Shown: positions 7,527 through 14,732 of the stretch, piece after piece
Layout of the letters: every line of letters starts with the position of its first letter
Position numbering within the stretch: position 1 is the stretch's first letter
Source of the DNA: Lysobacter sp. MMG2
GTDB taxonomy: Bacteria; Pseudomonadota; Gammaproteobacteria; Xanthomonadales; Xanthomonadaceae
Direction of reading: 5' to 3'
DNA: 64,000 nt
Assembly (NCBI RefSeq): GCF_016735495.2
Contig: NZ_JAERQY020000003.1
Span: forward strand, 1 to 64,000
Made by a program: the position numbers and the translations under genes
Notes under the pieces: model-generated
Database searches by the model: none
Seen by the model: the letters and a program-made list of their open reading frames with translations, nothing else
What the model was told of the DNA's origin: nothing

Positions 7527-7571
7527 CTGCCCGCCGACGGCAGTGCCTGCCGCTCGCCAGGCCGGCATGGA

Positions 7572-8099
7572 TCAGTAAATGCGCCGTGTGCAGTTGCCGC
7601 GAACTTCAAGGACCTCGAATGTCGGCGGAGGCGAACCTGAGCCGATATCAACGAGCAGTACCTGGCATTTCGCCTCGGACGTTGTCTGCCTCAAGGAATA
7701 GGTGTGCCCAAGCTCAGGAGTAAAGGAAATCAGGTTGTTGCAGTACCTGGAACCTACCTCGATCAGCTCCCCCGCCAGCCGAGCGCCCGAAGTGCGTTGG
7801 AAGGTCGCGAGAACATGCAATCGCTTGCCTGGCTGGACCAGTAGCGTCTGGTTCTTGTCCTTGCTGAAGTTGAATGCCGCCATGACGTAGCCAGGAGTCT
7901 TGCACTCAGCGTCGTCGAATGAGCTGAACATCTGCGCACTCATGAATCCGCTCTGGTCGGAAGCGATGCTCAGCTTCGCATTCGGCTCGGTAGGTGCCGG
8001 CTGCTTGTAGTTGTAGTTTCCGCAGCCGGACAACACGAGTGCCATTCCGCCGGCCAAGGCTAGGCACACGGGCCCAAGGCCCATCACAAGAGGTCGCAT
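7572..8099 (-). CDS. Putative lipoprotein
   Basis: A 175-residue protein with a signal peptide ending in lipobox VLSGC (Cys about residue 26), after which comes a Pro/Ala-rich linker and a beta-rich domain containing four more cysteines (SFDDAEC, GSRYC, SEAKC, RGNC) that may form two disulfides. ATG at 8097-8099 with GGGGA 8 bases upstream. Probably anchored in the outer membrane. Family not recognised. Confidence 0.7.
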   Translation of the reverse strand: MRPLVMGLGPVCLALAGGMALVLSGCGNYNYKQPAPTEPNAKLSIASDQSGFMSAQMFSSFDDAECKTPGYVMAAFNFSKDKNQTLLVQPGKRLHVLATFQRTSGARLAGELIEVGSRYCNNLISFTPELGHTYSLRQTTSEAKCQVLLVDIGSGSPPPTFEVLEVRGNCTRRIY

Positions 8100-8197
8100 C
8101 CGTGTTGTCCCCTGGTAGGAGCCGCAGGCCGGGACCCCTTCCCGGCCGGGCGATGCTCGCATGAGGTCGAGGCGCTAGCAATCCCGCGACGTTGGCC

Positions 8198-8286
8198 AAT
8201 GACCGCTCTGGGTCGAAAGCGGACATTACCAGCCCGGCCACCGGCCGTCCTGCCCGAACGTCCGCTATCGGCCAATAGCAGACATC
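8198..8286 (-). repeat. Array repeat copy 11, complete
   Basis: P1 at 8198-8227 (AATGACCGCTCTGGGTCG, arm AAAGCGGACATT), a spacer with ACCAGCCCGG instead of AGCACC, and P2 at 8257-8286 around ATCGGCC. An attC-like sequence follows it immediately at 8301-8350. Confidence 0.9.
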
Positions 8287-8300
8287 GCCGGAGTGGCTGA

Positions 8301-8350
8301 GTTGGGCCAACCCGCGAAAGCGGGTTCGGCTTGAATGATTGCTAGGCCTT
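8301..8350 (-). other. attC-like integron recombination site, right box missing
   Basis: Read on the minus strand this segment runs GCCTAGC (positions 8347-8341), AATCA, TTCAAGCCGAA, a CCCGC-TTTC-GCGGG apical stem, then TTGGCCCAACTCAG. This is the order of a classical cassette attC site: R'' box (usually GCCTAAC, here one base off), L'' box, stem, and the start of the L' region. The R' box GTTRRRY is not visible; repeat copy 11 begins there instead. It lies just downstream of the gene ending at 8369, the place an attC occupies in a cassette. Confidence 0.6.
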
Positions 8351-8368
8351 ATGGGCGAGGGCCTCAAG

Positions 8369-8809
8369 TCACGACTTCGGGGCGGGCGTCCCTTCGAGCT
8401 TTGACTTTGATTGCCTGAGTTTGGAAATCGCGTCTTCGTACATGAAGCCACCTACTGCGGCAGAGATGGCTTTGAGGAAGAGTCGCTCAGCCTCTTGCAA
8501 ATTAGCGATTTCTGATTGCTGGGTGGCAGTAGCGACATGCGATGAAGAGGCCAACCCTAGCTCTTGATCCGCGAGCAGGACGTTCACCCACGCGTACGAA
8601 GCGCCGTTCTGGACACCATAGTCGCCAAGTACCAGGAATGTCAGGCCCTCGTGCCTTACGCGAGTACAAATTCCAGAAAGTTTGGGGTCGTTGATCCCGC
8701 CGCTCTGAGAGATGAGCTTTGCCAATTTCGCATCTGAAGCGACGGGACATTCTGCATTCACTTGGCCTGTAATGCTCAGAGCAAGAATTGCGATAGCCAA
8801 CTTCCTCAT
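8369..8809 (-). CDS. Exported hypothetical protein
   Basis: A 146-residue protein with a classical signal peptide (MRKLAIAILALSITGQVNA, cut before E20), a cysteine pair in the mature part, and a C-terminal helical region rich in Gln, Lys and Glu. AAGGTGA lies 7 bases before the ATG at 8807-8809. Its gene is followed by the attC-like site, making this the best candidate for a true integron cassette in the window. Function unknown. Confidence 0.7.
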   Translation of the reverse strand: MRKLAIAILALSITGQVNAECPVASDAKLAKLISQSGGINDPKLSGICTRVRHEGLTFLVLGDYGVQNGASYAWVNVLLADQELGLASSSHVATATQQSEIANLQEAERLFLKAISAAVGGFMYEDAISKLRQSKSKLEGTPAPKS

Positions 8810-8842
8810 ACGATCACCTTGGAATGTGAGCCGACGACTGAA

Positions 8843-8920
8843 TTGGGTCGAAGCGGACATTAGCACCGCCTGCGCCGACTCGTCCGGTCGACCGTCCGAT
8901 ATCGGCCAGAAGCAGACATT
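8843..8920 (-). repeat. Array repeat copy 12, left arm lost
   Basis: P1 keeps only TTGGGTCGAAGCGGACATT (8843-8861), then AGCACC and a GC spacer. P2 at 8891-8920 is nearly complete around ATCGGCC. Confidence 0.85.
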
Positions 8921-8941
8921 CGCCGAGGCCAGAACTCGCCT

Positions 8942-9364
8942 TCAGCCTCCACCAAGGTCGAGACCGGCGCCAAACAGGGACTCGATTTCTGCTGCAGTCG
9001 TCCAGCGAACTTGGGGCGAATGCTCGGAGAGCAGCTCCACGCAGCAGTCTCCAGAAAGAATGCAGTAGTGGGAGAGCGGACCGCGAAAGGCTCCGACCTT
9101 CTGTGCCCAAGCAGAGTTAGCCACTTTCAGAAACGGTCTGCCGCCAGGTTGAGTCGCCGCAAGTTGCGGATCCCACGTTGGCAGGGTGTCGTCGTGTATC
9201 TGGATGGATTCGACAGGCCCGAACACAAGCACTGGGCATTTGCCATTGCGGAAATGCCCGTCGCAAACGACCAGAAGATGATTCGTTCCAAGGTGCAGCA
9301 CCCAGGCTCCGTGAAGGAAATCCGGCGCATCGGGAAGCGGTTCCCATACCTCAAACGATTGCAT
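8942..9364 (-). CDS. Hypothetical protein
   Basis: A 140-residue soluble protein (MQSFEVWEPLPDAPD...) with alternating strands (WVLHLGTNHLLVVCDG, CPVLVFGPVESIQI) and an acidic C-terminal helix. The ATG at 9362-9364 was preferred because upstream codons come from repeat copy 13. No known family recognised; composition suggests a cytoplasmic beta-rich protein. Confidence 0.6.
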   Translation of the reverse strand: MQSFEVWEPLPDAPDFLHGAWVLHLGTNHLLVVCDGHFRNGKCPVLVFGPVESIQIHDDTLPTWDPQLAATQPGGRPFLKVANSAWAQKVGAFRGPLSHYCILSGDCCVELLSEHSPQVRWTTAAEIESLFGAGLDLGGG

Positions 9365-9383
9365 GTCGTGCAGTTTCCTGGGG

Positions 9384-9420
9384 AACGTCCGCTTCGGGTC
9401 GAAAGCGGACATTAGCACCT
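9384..9420 (-). repeat. Array repeat copy 13, left hairpin only
   Basis: P1 at 9384-9413 (AACGTCCGCTTCGGGTCG, arm AAAGCGGACATT) followed by AGCACC. No P2 follows. Confidence 0.85.
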
Positions 9421-9497
9421 GCCACCGAACGAGGACCCGGGTGTGCTTTGGTTACCCGAACTACGATGGCTACCTCGCTTTCATCGCATCCAACTTG

Positions 9498-9514
9498 GGT
9501 TCGCTTCGCGAACC
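9498..9514. repeat. Stem-loop in a 134-base gene-free gap
   Basis: GGTTCGC-TTC-GCGAACC forms a perfect 7-bp stem. It lies downstream of the gene ending at 9555. The flanking sequence (GGTAGCCATCG and CACCCGGGT on the minus strand) resembles a decayed REP-type unit. It could serve as a weak terminator. Nothing else is seen in 9421-9554. Confidence 0.4.
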
Positions 9515-9554
9515 AGGCTGCGCGCGCTTTGGCCAGATCAGCGTGCCCACCAGA

Positions 9555-10229
9555 TCAGGAACGCAGCCCCAGCTCTTTCGACCAGTCGTATCGCTGATGG
9601 ACGAGCAGCGTGTCCAGATACCACAGGTAGACGGACGCGGCGTCGTTGAACGACGCCCTTCGCGGTATCGCTTCCCGCCCCGTCAAGTAGTACGTGGCGT
9701 ACTCCAGCCATCCGCTCGTGTCGTCCATGTCGAGGCCAAGGCGTCTTGCGGCAGCGGTGACGCGAGCCGGCTGGGGTTCATCCGGCCACTTGCAGTTCAT
9801 TTCCAGCAAGTAAATCAGGTACGCGGGGGCATCCACGCCGGGGAGTGCCCGCAGCGTCCTTGGATCGCTTCGAAGTGAGGCGAGGTCGCGCCGAAAGCCA
9901 CTGAGGTCGAGGACCGTGCCGTCGCGGTCGGACAACTGGGGGTCGTCCAGCGTTTCGCGCGCCTGCGCCAACCAGAACGCCTTGTCCTTGCGACCATCGA
10001 GCTGCGCGAGATGGGTGGTCGCATAGGCGGCCGCCGACTCCGCATCCGCAAAGAGGGGCGTCAGAACCTGATCCATGCGAAAGCTGTAGCCGAAGAAGTA
10101 CTGCTGACCGTCGATCCGGACCGGCTCGATGCCGCCCACTACCATTGCACCGTAAGGCCGCTGAGCGGCTGCCTGTGCACACAGCGCACCGCAGAACGCT
10201 AACGCGGCCAATTGAATTGCCCACCTCAT
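9555..10229 (-). CDS. Exported hypothetical protein
   Basis: A 224-residue protein with a signal peptide (MRWAIQLAALAFCGALCAQAAA) and a mature domain of mixed helices. It has the motif ATTHLAQLDGRKDKAFW and ends with YLTGREAIPRR and a Trp/Tyr-rich helix (SVYLWYLDTLLVHQ). ATG at 10227-10229. Periplasmic location likely. Family not recognised. Confidence 0.65.
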   Translation of the reverse strand: MRWAIQLAALAFCGALCAQAAAQRPYGAMVVGGIEPVRIDGQQYFFGYSFRMDQVLTPLFADAESAAAYATTHLAQLDGRKDKAFWLAQARETLDDPQLSDRDGTVLDLSGFRRDLASLRSDPRTLRALPGVDAPAYLIYLLEMNCKWPDEPQPARVTAAARRLGLDMDDTSGWLEYATYYLTGREAIPRRASFNDAASVYLWYLDTLLVHQRYDWSKELGLRS

Positions 10230-10244
10230 GCCCGCCCCCTTGCG

Positions 10245-10334
10245 ATTCGACCTCCCCGGGTCGAGACCAGACATTAGCACCTGTGCGAGCGGCCAACCTG
10301 CCTCAATGTCCGCTAACGGCCAGGAGCGGACGTC
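10245..10334 (-). repeat. Array repeat copy 14, P1 degenerate
   Basis: The left hairpin is reduced to CCCCGGGTCGAGACCAGACATT followed by AGCACC. P2 at 10305-10334 is good and has the AACGGCC loop (GCTAACGGCC). Confidence 0.8.
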
Positions 10335-10370
10335 GCGGTGACATGCAGGAACACCCGGATGCGGTTACGC

Positions 10371-10646
10371 CTACGAAGCGAGCAGGACCGCCAGCGCGAC
10401 CAGGAGGCCAACGACGATGAATTGCATCGGCCACGCCGCGCGCGATTTCCGCCGAATCAATCGTCCTGTTACGAATGCCGCAAGCGGAAGAGGAAGGAGG
10501 AATAGACCGGAAAACGCTGCCAGCAGGCCCGCATGCGCGTCGCCGATTGCGGGATGCAGCGGCATGGTGAGCAGATAGAGGGCAATCATTCCAGTAAGGA
10601 GCGCTACGAGATAATTGCCATGGGCCAACACCCGAAGGGCTCTCAT
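10371..10646 (-). CDS. Small membrane protein with three membrane segments
   Basis: A 91-residue, strongly hydrophobic protein: segments at about residues 12-28 (LVALLTGMIALYLLTM), 40-60 (GLLAAFSGLFLLPLPLAAFV) and 73-90 (QFIVVGLLVALAVLLAS), with a basic loop RLIRRKSRAAW between the last two, placing that loop in the cytoplasm. ATG at 10644-10646. Function unknown. Confidence 0.6.
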   Translation of the reverse strand: MRALRVLAHGNYLVALLTGMIALYLLTMPLHPAIGDAHAGLLAAFSGLFLLPLPLAAFVTGRLIRRKSRAAWPMQFIVVGLLVALAVLLAS

Positions 10647-10668
10647 ACCAGTTTCATCTCCGCCATCC

Positions 10669-10758
10669 CATGTCCGCTTTGGGTCGAAAGCGGACATTAG
10701 CATCGCTGCAGAGGAACTGTCCGGCCGAGGATCCGCTAACGGATAGAAGCGAAGACTT
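10669..10758 (-). repeat. Array repeat copy 15, complete
   Basis: P1 at 10669-10698 (CATGTCCGCTTTGGGTCG, arm AAAGCGGACATT) followed by AGCATC. P2 at 10729-10758 is degraded (ATCCGCTAACGGATAG, arm AAGCGAAGACTT). Confidence 0.85.
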
Positions 10759-10814
10759 AGCCAAGCGGCGCCGATCTGCAATGGGCCATCAGCTCAGAAC
10801 TCTGTCTGTACTGA

Positions 10815-11198
10815 TCACGAGTACCTAGCTGGCATTGGACCATCGGCGCGGATGGCCTCGAGGACGCTGGCTGGGTCGCTCTGGCACCAGTAGCGGAAGT
10901 ACACGGCCGGCTTCTCCGCTCCCCTGAAGATATCTCCCACACTCGTTTCAAGAGGGATCAGAAGTTGAGGGAGGTCCCACTGTTGCGCCATGACCCCAAT
11001 TGGACTCGCACGACCCGCGACATCGATGAGCCACGTGGCTTGGCCACCCGCGGTACCCGCGAGAGGGCAAACCCGCCATGCCATAGCCAGCATTTCCAGC
11101 ACATTGAAAGAAGAGGCCACGGAGAAAGTGGCTTCGTGCGATAGGACATCGTCCCCCGCGCAAACGCTATCCCGATCAGCTGTAACGGTGAGGAGCAT
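10815..11198 (-). CDS. Hypothetical protein
   Basis: A 127-residue protein starting MLLTVTADRDSVCAGDD. It alternates strands and loops (TFSVASSFNVLEML, ATWLIDVAGRASPIGVM, AVYFRYWCQSDPASVL) and ends with a short helix. There is no signal peptide. Start at ATG 11196-11198; the frame reads on upstream into repeat copy 16, which is the reason for not using the longer form. Function unknown. Confidence 0.55.
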   Translation of the reverse strand: MLLTVTADRDSVCAGDDVLSHEATFSVASSFNVLEMLAMAWRVCPLAGTAGGQATWLIDVAGRASPIGVMAQQWDLPQLLIPLETSVGDIFRGAEKPAVYFRYWCQSDPASVLEAIRADGPMPARYS

Positions 11199-11214
11199 CG
11201 GTAACGGGATCCGT

Positions 11215-11305
11215 AATGGCCGCCTCGGGTTGGAAGCGGACCTTAGCACCGCCGGCGACGGAGTGGACCAGAGGGATGCCCGCTAACGGCCATTAGCGGA
11301 CCTTT
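11215..11305 (-). repeat. Array repeat copy 16, complete; last of the array
   Basis: P1 at 11215-11244 (AATGGCCGCCTCGGGTTG, arm AAGCGGACCTT), AGCACC, spacer, and P2 at 11276-11305 around AACGGCC. No clear copy is found to the right of this point in the window. Confidence 0.85.
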
Positions 11306-11441
11306 ACATGAACTTGGCTACGAGCGCGAGCGACGTCAGGTAGAATGCCGCAACCAGCAGGGTCAGGCTCCACTCACGTGTATTCAAGTGCAGGTAAAGA
11401 TGCCTCTCTTGGTGGATGCTTGATCCACCGTACAGCCGCAT
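11304..11441 (-). CDS. Small single-pass membrane protein
   Basis: A 45-residue reading frame starting at ATG 11439-11441 (MRLYGGSSIHQERH) with one membrane segment near the C-terminus (WSLTLLVAAFYLTSLALVAKF). The stop codon falls in repeat copy 16, as for other genes of the array, and this position supports it as the last array gene. Ribosome binding site is weak, and the longer frame upstream looks non-coding. Moderate to low confidence. Confidence 0.4.
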   Translation of the reverse strand: MRLYGGSSIHQERHLYLHLNTREWSLTLLVAAFYLTSLALVAKFM

Positions 11442-11612
11442 CGGAGCGACAAACTCCGCGAACGTCCACCATTGATTGGCGCAAAACGACAATCTTTGAC
11501 GGATCCCGCAACACTCGCCAACGTCATGCAACTACTGGTGGCCCACCAGCCCTCGAATAACTCACGCATCCCATTGCTATAGCAAGAACTTTGGAACAAA
11601 GCATCTAGCAAT

Positions 11613-11674
11613 GACTCACCTTTTGACTCACTTTTTGATCGGCAGAGGTCGGATTCGATTGGACTGCATTGGAC
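11613..11674. other. Left att-like site of the genomic island
   Basis: Two GACTCAC boxes (11613-11619 and 11625-11631) are followed by a T-run and then TTGGACTGCATTGGAC at 11659-11674. The same order (two GACTCAC boxes, T-run, GTGGACACGCTTGGAC) occurs beside the integrase at 43751-43802. The shared order and spacing mark the two ends of an integrated element. Confidence 0.6.
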
Positions 11675-12023
11675 ATTTCGCTGGGCCCCGGATCCGGCAG
11701 GCTGATAGCCTCGCACGTCGATACGTGGAGACGAAGCGTTGCCCAGCGCGGAATCTATCGAGCACCTCTTCTTGATGTCCACCGGCAAACGCTCGTCCTA
11801 TTCCTGGCGCCAGGACAGCGTTGCGCAAGGCGGACTGCTCCGGCGCGATTATTGACGCGCGGCACCGGTGGCGCCCGCACTAGATCTTCGTGCGTTGCCC
11901 CGAAGACTTATCATCGATTGCCGGCGGGCAACTAGCGAGAGTGCTCCGTAACAATCTTGCTCGCCGGCCTTGCCTCCGTCCGCTTCTTAATCCACATCCA
12001 CAGCCGGCCTGCCGCCCTCTGCC
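11675..12023. other. Gene-free stretch at the island edge
   Basis: I see no convincing gene, terminator or repeat here; short frames exist but lack ribosome binding sites and protein-like composition. It probably contains the promoter for the gene at 12024, though no clear -35/-10 pair stands out. Confidence 0.4.
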
Positions 12024-12914
12024 ATGACACAGCCAACCGGCGCCCGCCTCTTCACCAGCCCTTGTGCGCCCTGCCCTCACGAGTGCGGAGCGCATCCACC
12101 GCAGGCACTTGGCCTGATTGAACGAGTGCCATGGGCCACTCTGTCTGGCCTAGCTCCTATGGCGCGCGACGCCTCAATCGACCATGAAGCAGCATCGGGG
12201 CTTTATCTGGCGAGCTGGTACAAGTCCACGCAGGATCCGCCTTGCCTGCTCCGAAGCTTGGAAGGCGCGCTCTACCAGATCATTCTGGTCAAGATGGCCC
12301 GGTTCGACTGCACCTCAACGCAGGCTTTGTGCGAGTGGCTTACCAGAGCGCGGCAACGCTTCATGCAAGGACTCCCCGTCAGTGTGTATGCGCAGTTCCA
12401 CCTTCAAGCGGAAGATTTCGCCCTTGATGACCTGATCGATGTGGCTCTGGGTTACTGGATCGAAGCGGCCCAGGCACATGACGCGGCCAGTCCTGCGCGC
12501 AGCTGGCCCTCCCTGGCGCAAGCCAGCCTCTATCTCGGACTAGTACTTGGTCCGACCTACGCGATGGAGTCGGGAAAAGCTGGCGGTCTAACACGCAGCG
12601 CCAAATTTGACTCGCTTAAAGAGAAGATTCTGGAGCTGCTTCGGACGTTCCCCGACAAGCACTTCCCGGACCTCAAGCATGCCAGGGAAGCTATCACCGC
12701 CCCACTGAAGGCCTTCTGCGACGAGTCCCGTGACAGCCGGAGTACGAGTCTGGAGCAGTTTCTGAAGCGATGCAGTCAACAACAGAGGAAGGCGAGCTCG
12801 CGCGACAATGAAATCCGCGCCGAGTTTCATCGCGTCGCAAGCAGAGTCGGACCGGGACGCCCCCCGCAAAGTTGCCCTCGCGGAGTAGCCGCACGTCGGA
12901 CGCGGCGACGTTAA
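12024..12914 (+). CDS. Hypothetical protein of the island
   Basis: The frame allows up to 296 residues; an inner ATG at 12159 (MARDASIDHEAASGL) gives 251 and fits better, because the first 45 residues look non-coding. It is a helical soluble protein with regions such as YLASWYKSTQDPPCLL, ARFDCTSTQALCEWL and a C-terminal basic tail. No family is recognised. It is convergent with, and overlaps by 4 bases, the HUH-type gene on the minus strand. Confidence 0.5.
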   Translation: MTQPTGARLFTSPCAPCPHECGAHPPQALGLIERVPWATLSGLAPMARDASIDHEAASGLYLASWYKSTQDPPCLLRSLEGALYQIILVKMARFDCTSTQALCEWLTRARQRFMQGLPVSVYAQFHLQAEDFALDDLIDVALGYWIEAAQAHDAASPARSWPSLAQASLYLGLVLGPTYAMESGKAGGLTRSAKFDSLKEKILELLRTFPDKHFPDLKHAREAITAPLKAFCDESRDSRSTSLEQFLKRCSQQQRKASSRDNEIRAEFHRVASRVGPGRPPQSCPRGVAARRTRRR

Positions 12915-13993
12915 GTCTGCAAAGCGCCCTGCTCCCCAGGATCATCAGCAACGGGCATCTGGGCAGGAGACGTCTGGCGAGGACGTCCTCGCCCGCTGTG
13001 TCTTCCGGGCAGGACACCCTTGCCGAACACGCGACCGATCTCTGGCCCAACCAGTCGGGCGTAGTAGTCCACCTTGGCCAGATACATGGCCGCCTGCTCC
13101 AGGCCCTGGCGCAACCGGACATCGGCATGGTGGATCAGCCCGATCCCTAGGCACCCACGTAACCGGTACGCGTCGGCATGGGCATTGCAGTTCCAGTACA
13201 CGCCCCGCTCAGTGATTGCCTGCCACTTCTGGCCCAAAAGCTTTCCCCAGCTGATCCCTTCGCGGACCTGATGGCCGTTGAACAGAACCATGAGGTGGGT
13301 ATGGTGTCCCTTGATTGCGCCGTATTCACGCTTCCACACGTAGCCCACTTGGCCGGGGAGCTTTCGGATATGCCCCAGCATCTGGGTGAGATCTTCCTTA
13401 GCCTGCGCGTCGGTCACGATGACGGCGGGCTCCGCAGGATCGTGCCGGTATCCAACATCTAAGCGCACCACCAGCATCTTAGCGTAGCGGTCGAATAGGC
13501 CATCCAAGTACTGCCGAAGGCTCGCGGCATTCTTGCGAGCAGCACGCTCATGATCGGCCACTCGTTTGCTGAAAGGCTCGCTACGCACCTGTCGGCGCAG
13601 CTCATCAATCCACTGGTTCAGCGCATCCAGGTTCTCTGGACACAGTCCTTCCCACCGGATCGGACAGGTGTCCAGGTTCCGCTCCAACAATTGGAAGTAG
13701 GGGCTGAATGTATGGCGGGCCAAGCAAGAGCGAAGTGTGCCGGGATCAAAGCTGCCGGCACAACGCTCCAGACGGCGCCCCAGTGGGCATGCTTCCACTT
13801 GCTCACCGCCTCTGCGGCGGTGCCCACGCCAGAACAGGTCCTTGCGGTTCTTGGCAAGATCGGCCATCAGCCGATCCACCTCCATGAGAATGCGGGGACT
13901 ATCGTGTTCGTGGGTAATCAGCCAGCGCTTGCCGGTCCAACTGGGCGTCGAGGCTGTCCAGTGCCTCTGGAGGAGGTTGTCTTTGTCTTGCAT
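12911..13993 (-). CDS. YagK/YfjJ- or inovirus Gp2-type HUH-like protein
   Basis: A 360-residue protein. The middle carries the invariant core of this family: LVVRLDVGYR near residue 175, then GHHTHLMVLFNG near 229, an HUH-type His-X-His metal site on a strand, then a Tyr-containing helix MYLAKVDYY near 310. HUH proteins of this kind nick DNA to start rolling-circle replication of satellites and inoviruses; YagK/YfjJ proteins sit at the ends of P4-like islands. Position at the far end from the integrase, next to an AlpA gene, fits a replication module of an integrative satellite. The start at 13993 has no good ribosome binding site, so the N-terminus is uncertain. Confidence 0.7.
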   Translation of the reverse strand: MQDKDNLLQRHWTASTPSWTGKRWLITHEHDSPRILMEVDRLMADLAKNRKDLFWRGHRRRGGEQVEACPLGRRLERCAGSFDPGTLRSCLARHTFSPYFQLLERNLDTCPIRWEGLCPENLDALNQWIDELRRQVRSEPFSKRVADHERAARKNAASLRQYLDGLFDRYAKMLVVRLDVGYRHDPAEPAVIVTDAQAKEDLTQMLGHIRKLPGQVGYVWKREYGAIKGHHTHLMVLFNGHQVREGISWGKLLGQKWQAITERGVYWNCNAHADAYRLRGCLGIGLIHHADVRLRQGLEQAAMYLAKVDYYARLVGPEIGRVFGKGVLPGRHSGRGRPRQTSPAQMPVADDPGEQGALQT

Positions 13994-14204
13994 GGGGGCT
14001 CGAGGATAAGTCTGTCGTCAGCTCCCAACTGGAGTCGGAGAGCAGGGCAAATGGGGCTGGGTAAAGCCACAGCAAAGACATGGGTCTTATAGAAACCATA
14101 CGAACCCAAATTCGCGGAGGCGCCCAAGGGGTAGATTTCCCGGAACGCGCACTAGGCAATGTCCGAGGTTCTCCTGATTTCGGCTTCGGCCGCAGCGGGC
14201 CAGG
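13994..14204. other. Gene-free gap between HUH-like gene and AlpA
   Basis: About 210 bases without a convincing gene. If the HUH-like protein initiates replication, an origin or nick site could lie here, but I see no clear iteron or hairpin. Confidence 0.3.
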
Positions 14205-14423
14205 TTAGTGCGTCGCTTCGGCCCGCTGACTCATTCGGGCACGGATCCACTCTTCGACCTCGGACTCGATCCAGCCCACGCAGTTGGCACTCATCTTGAT
14301 GGGCCGCGGGAAGCTGGGGTCATATCGCGGGGAGCGCTCGTTCAAGAATTCGTAGATCATCGACCTGCACACGCCGACCCGGTCGGGCATGAAGCGCATG
14401 CGGATCACACGGAGGTTGTTCAT
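14205..14423 (-). CDS. AlpA-family DNA-binding regulator / excisionase-like protein
   Basis: A 72-residue protein matching the AlpA/MerR-like winged-helix family: VIRMRFMPDRVGVCRSMIYE forms the helix-turn-helix, then FPRPIKMSANCVGW and the end helix SEVEEWIRARM, all in the usual order and length. Such proteins activate the integrase or act as directionality factors in P4-like islands. Start at ATG 14421-14423 with GGGAA upstream; longer forms are not protein-like. Inferred role: control of excision or replication of this island. Confidence 0.85.
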   Translation of the reverse strand: MNNLRVIRMRFMPDRVGVCRSMIYEFLNERSPRYDPSFPRPIKMSANCVGWIESEVEEWIRARMSQRAEATH

Positions 14424-14732
14424 ATCGTCATTTCCCGCTGTGTTCGAGGATGGCCCCACGATGCGGGCGATCGAACAATTGGAAAAGGACGTGTAGGCCT
14501 TGGCGGGAATTCCCGCGCCACGCGCGAGTAGAGCCGGGACGGGCGTCGGACGCCCATGGACTCGCAGCCCCGGGCCATCTTGGTTCCTCCCCCACTCCAA
14601 CTTAGTTCCACCGTGTTGCGAGATGGTTCCTCCGACCGCATCGGCGCCCCCCAGCGGAAGAAGGAGTACCGACAGCCTGGATCGCTTTGGACTACGCGGG
14701 ATCGCTATGGACGCTGCAGGAGAAATGGGGGA
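14424..14732. other. Gene-free stretch upstream of alpA
   Basis: About 310 bases with no supported gene on either strand. It must hold the promoter for the AlpA gene and probably the end of the transcript from the helicase gene, but no strong terminator hairpin is seen. Confidence 0.35.

Noticed and set aside
9498-9514. Second attC centre at the GGTTCGC/GCGAACC hairpin
   Set aside because: The flanks lack TTCAAGCCG-like L boxes and GTTRRRY; it fits a decayed REP-type unit better.
98-11305. Repeat array as a CRISPR array
   Set aside because: Spacing between copies is 300 to 1100 bases, the gaps contain genes, and the repeats are diverged bipartite hairpins. There are no cas genes.
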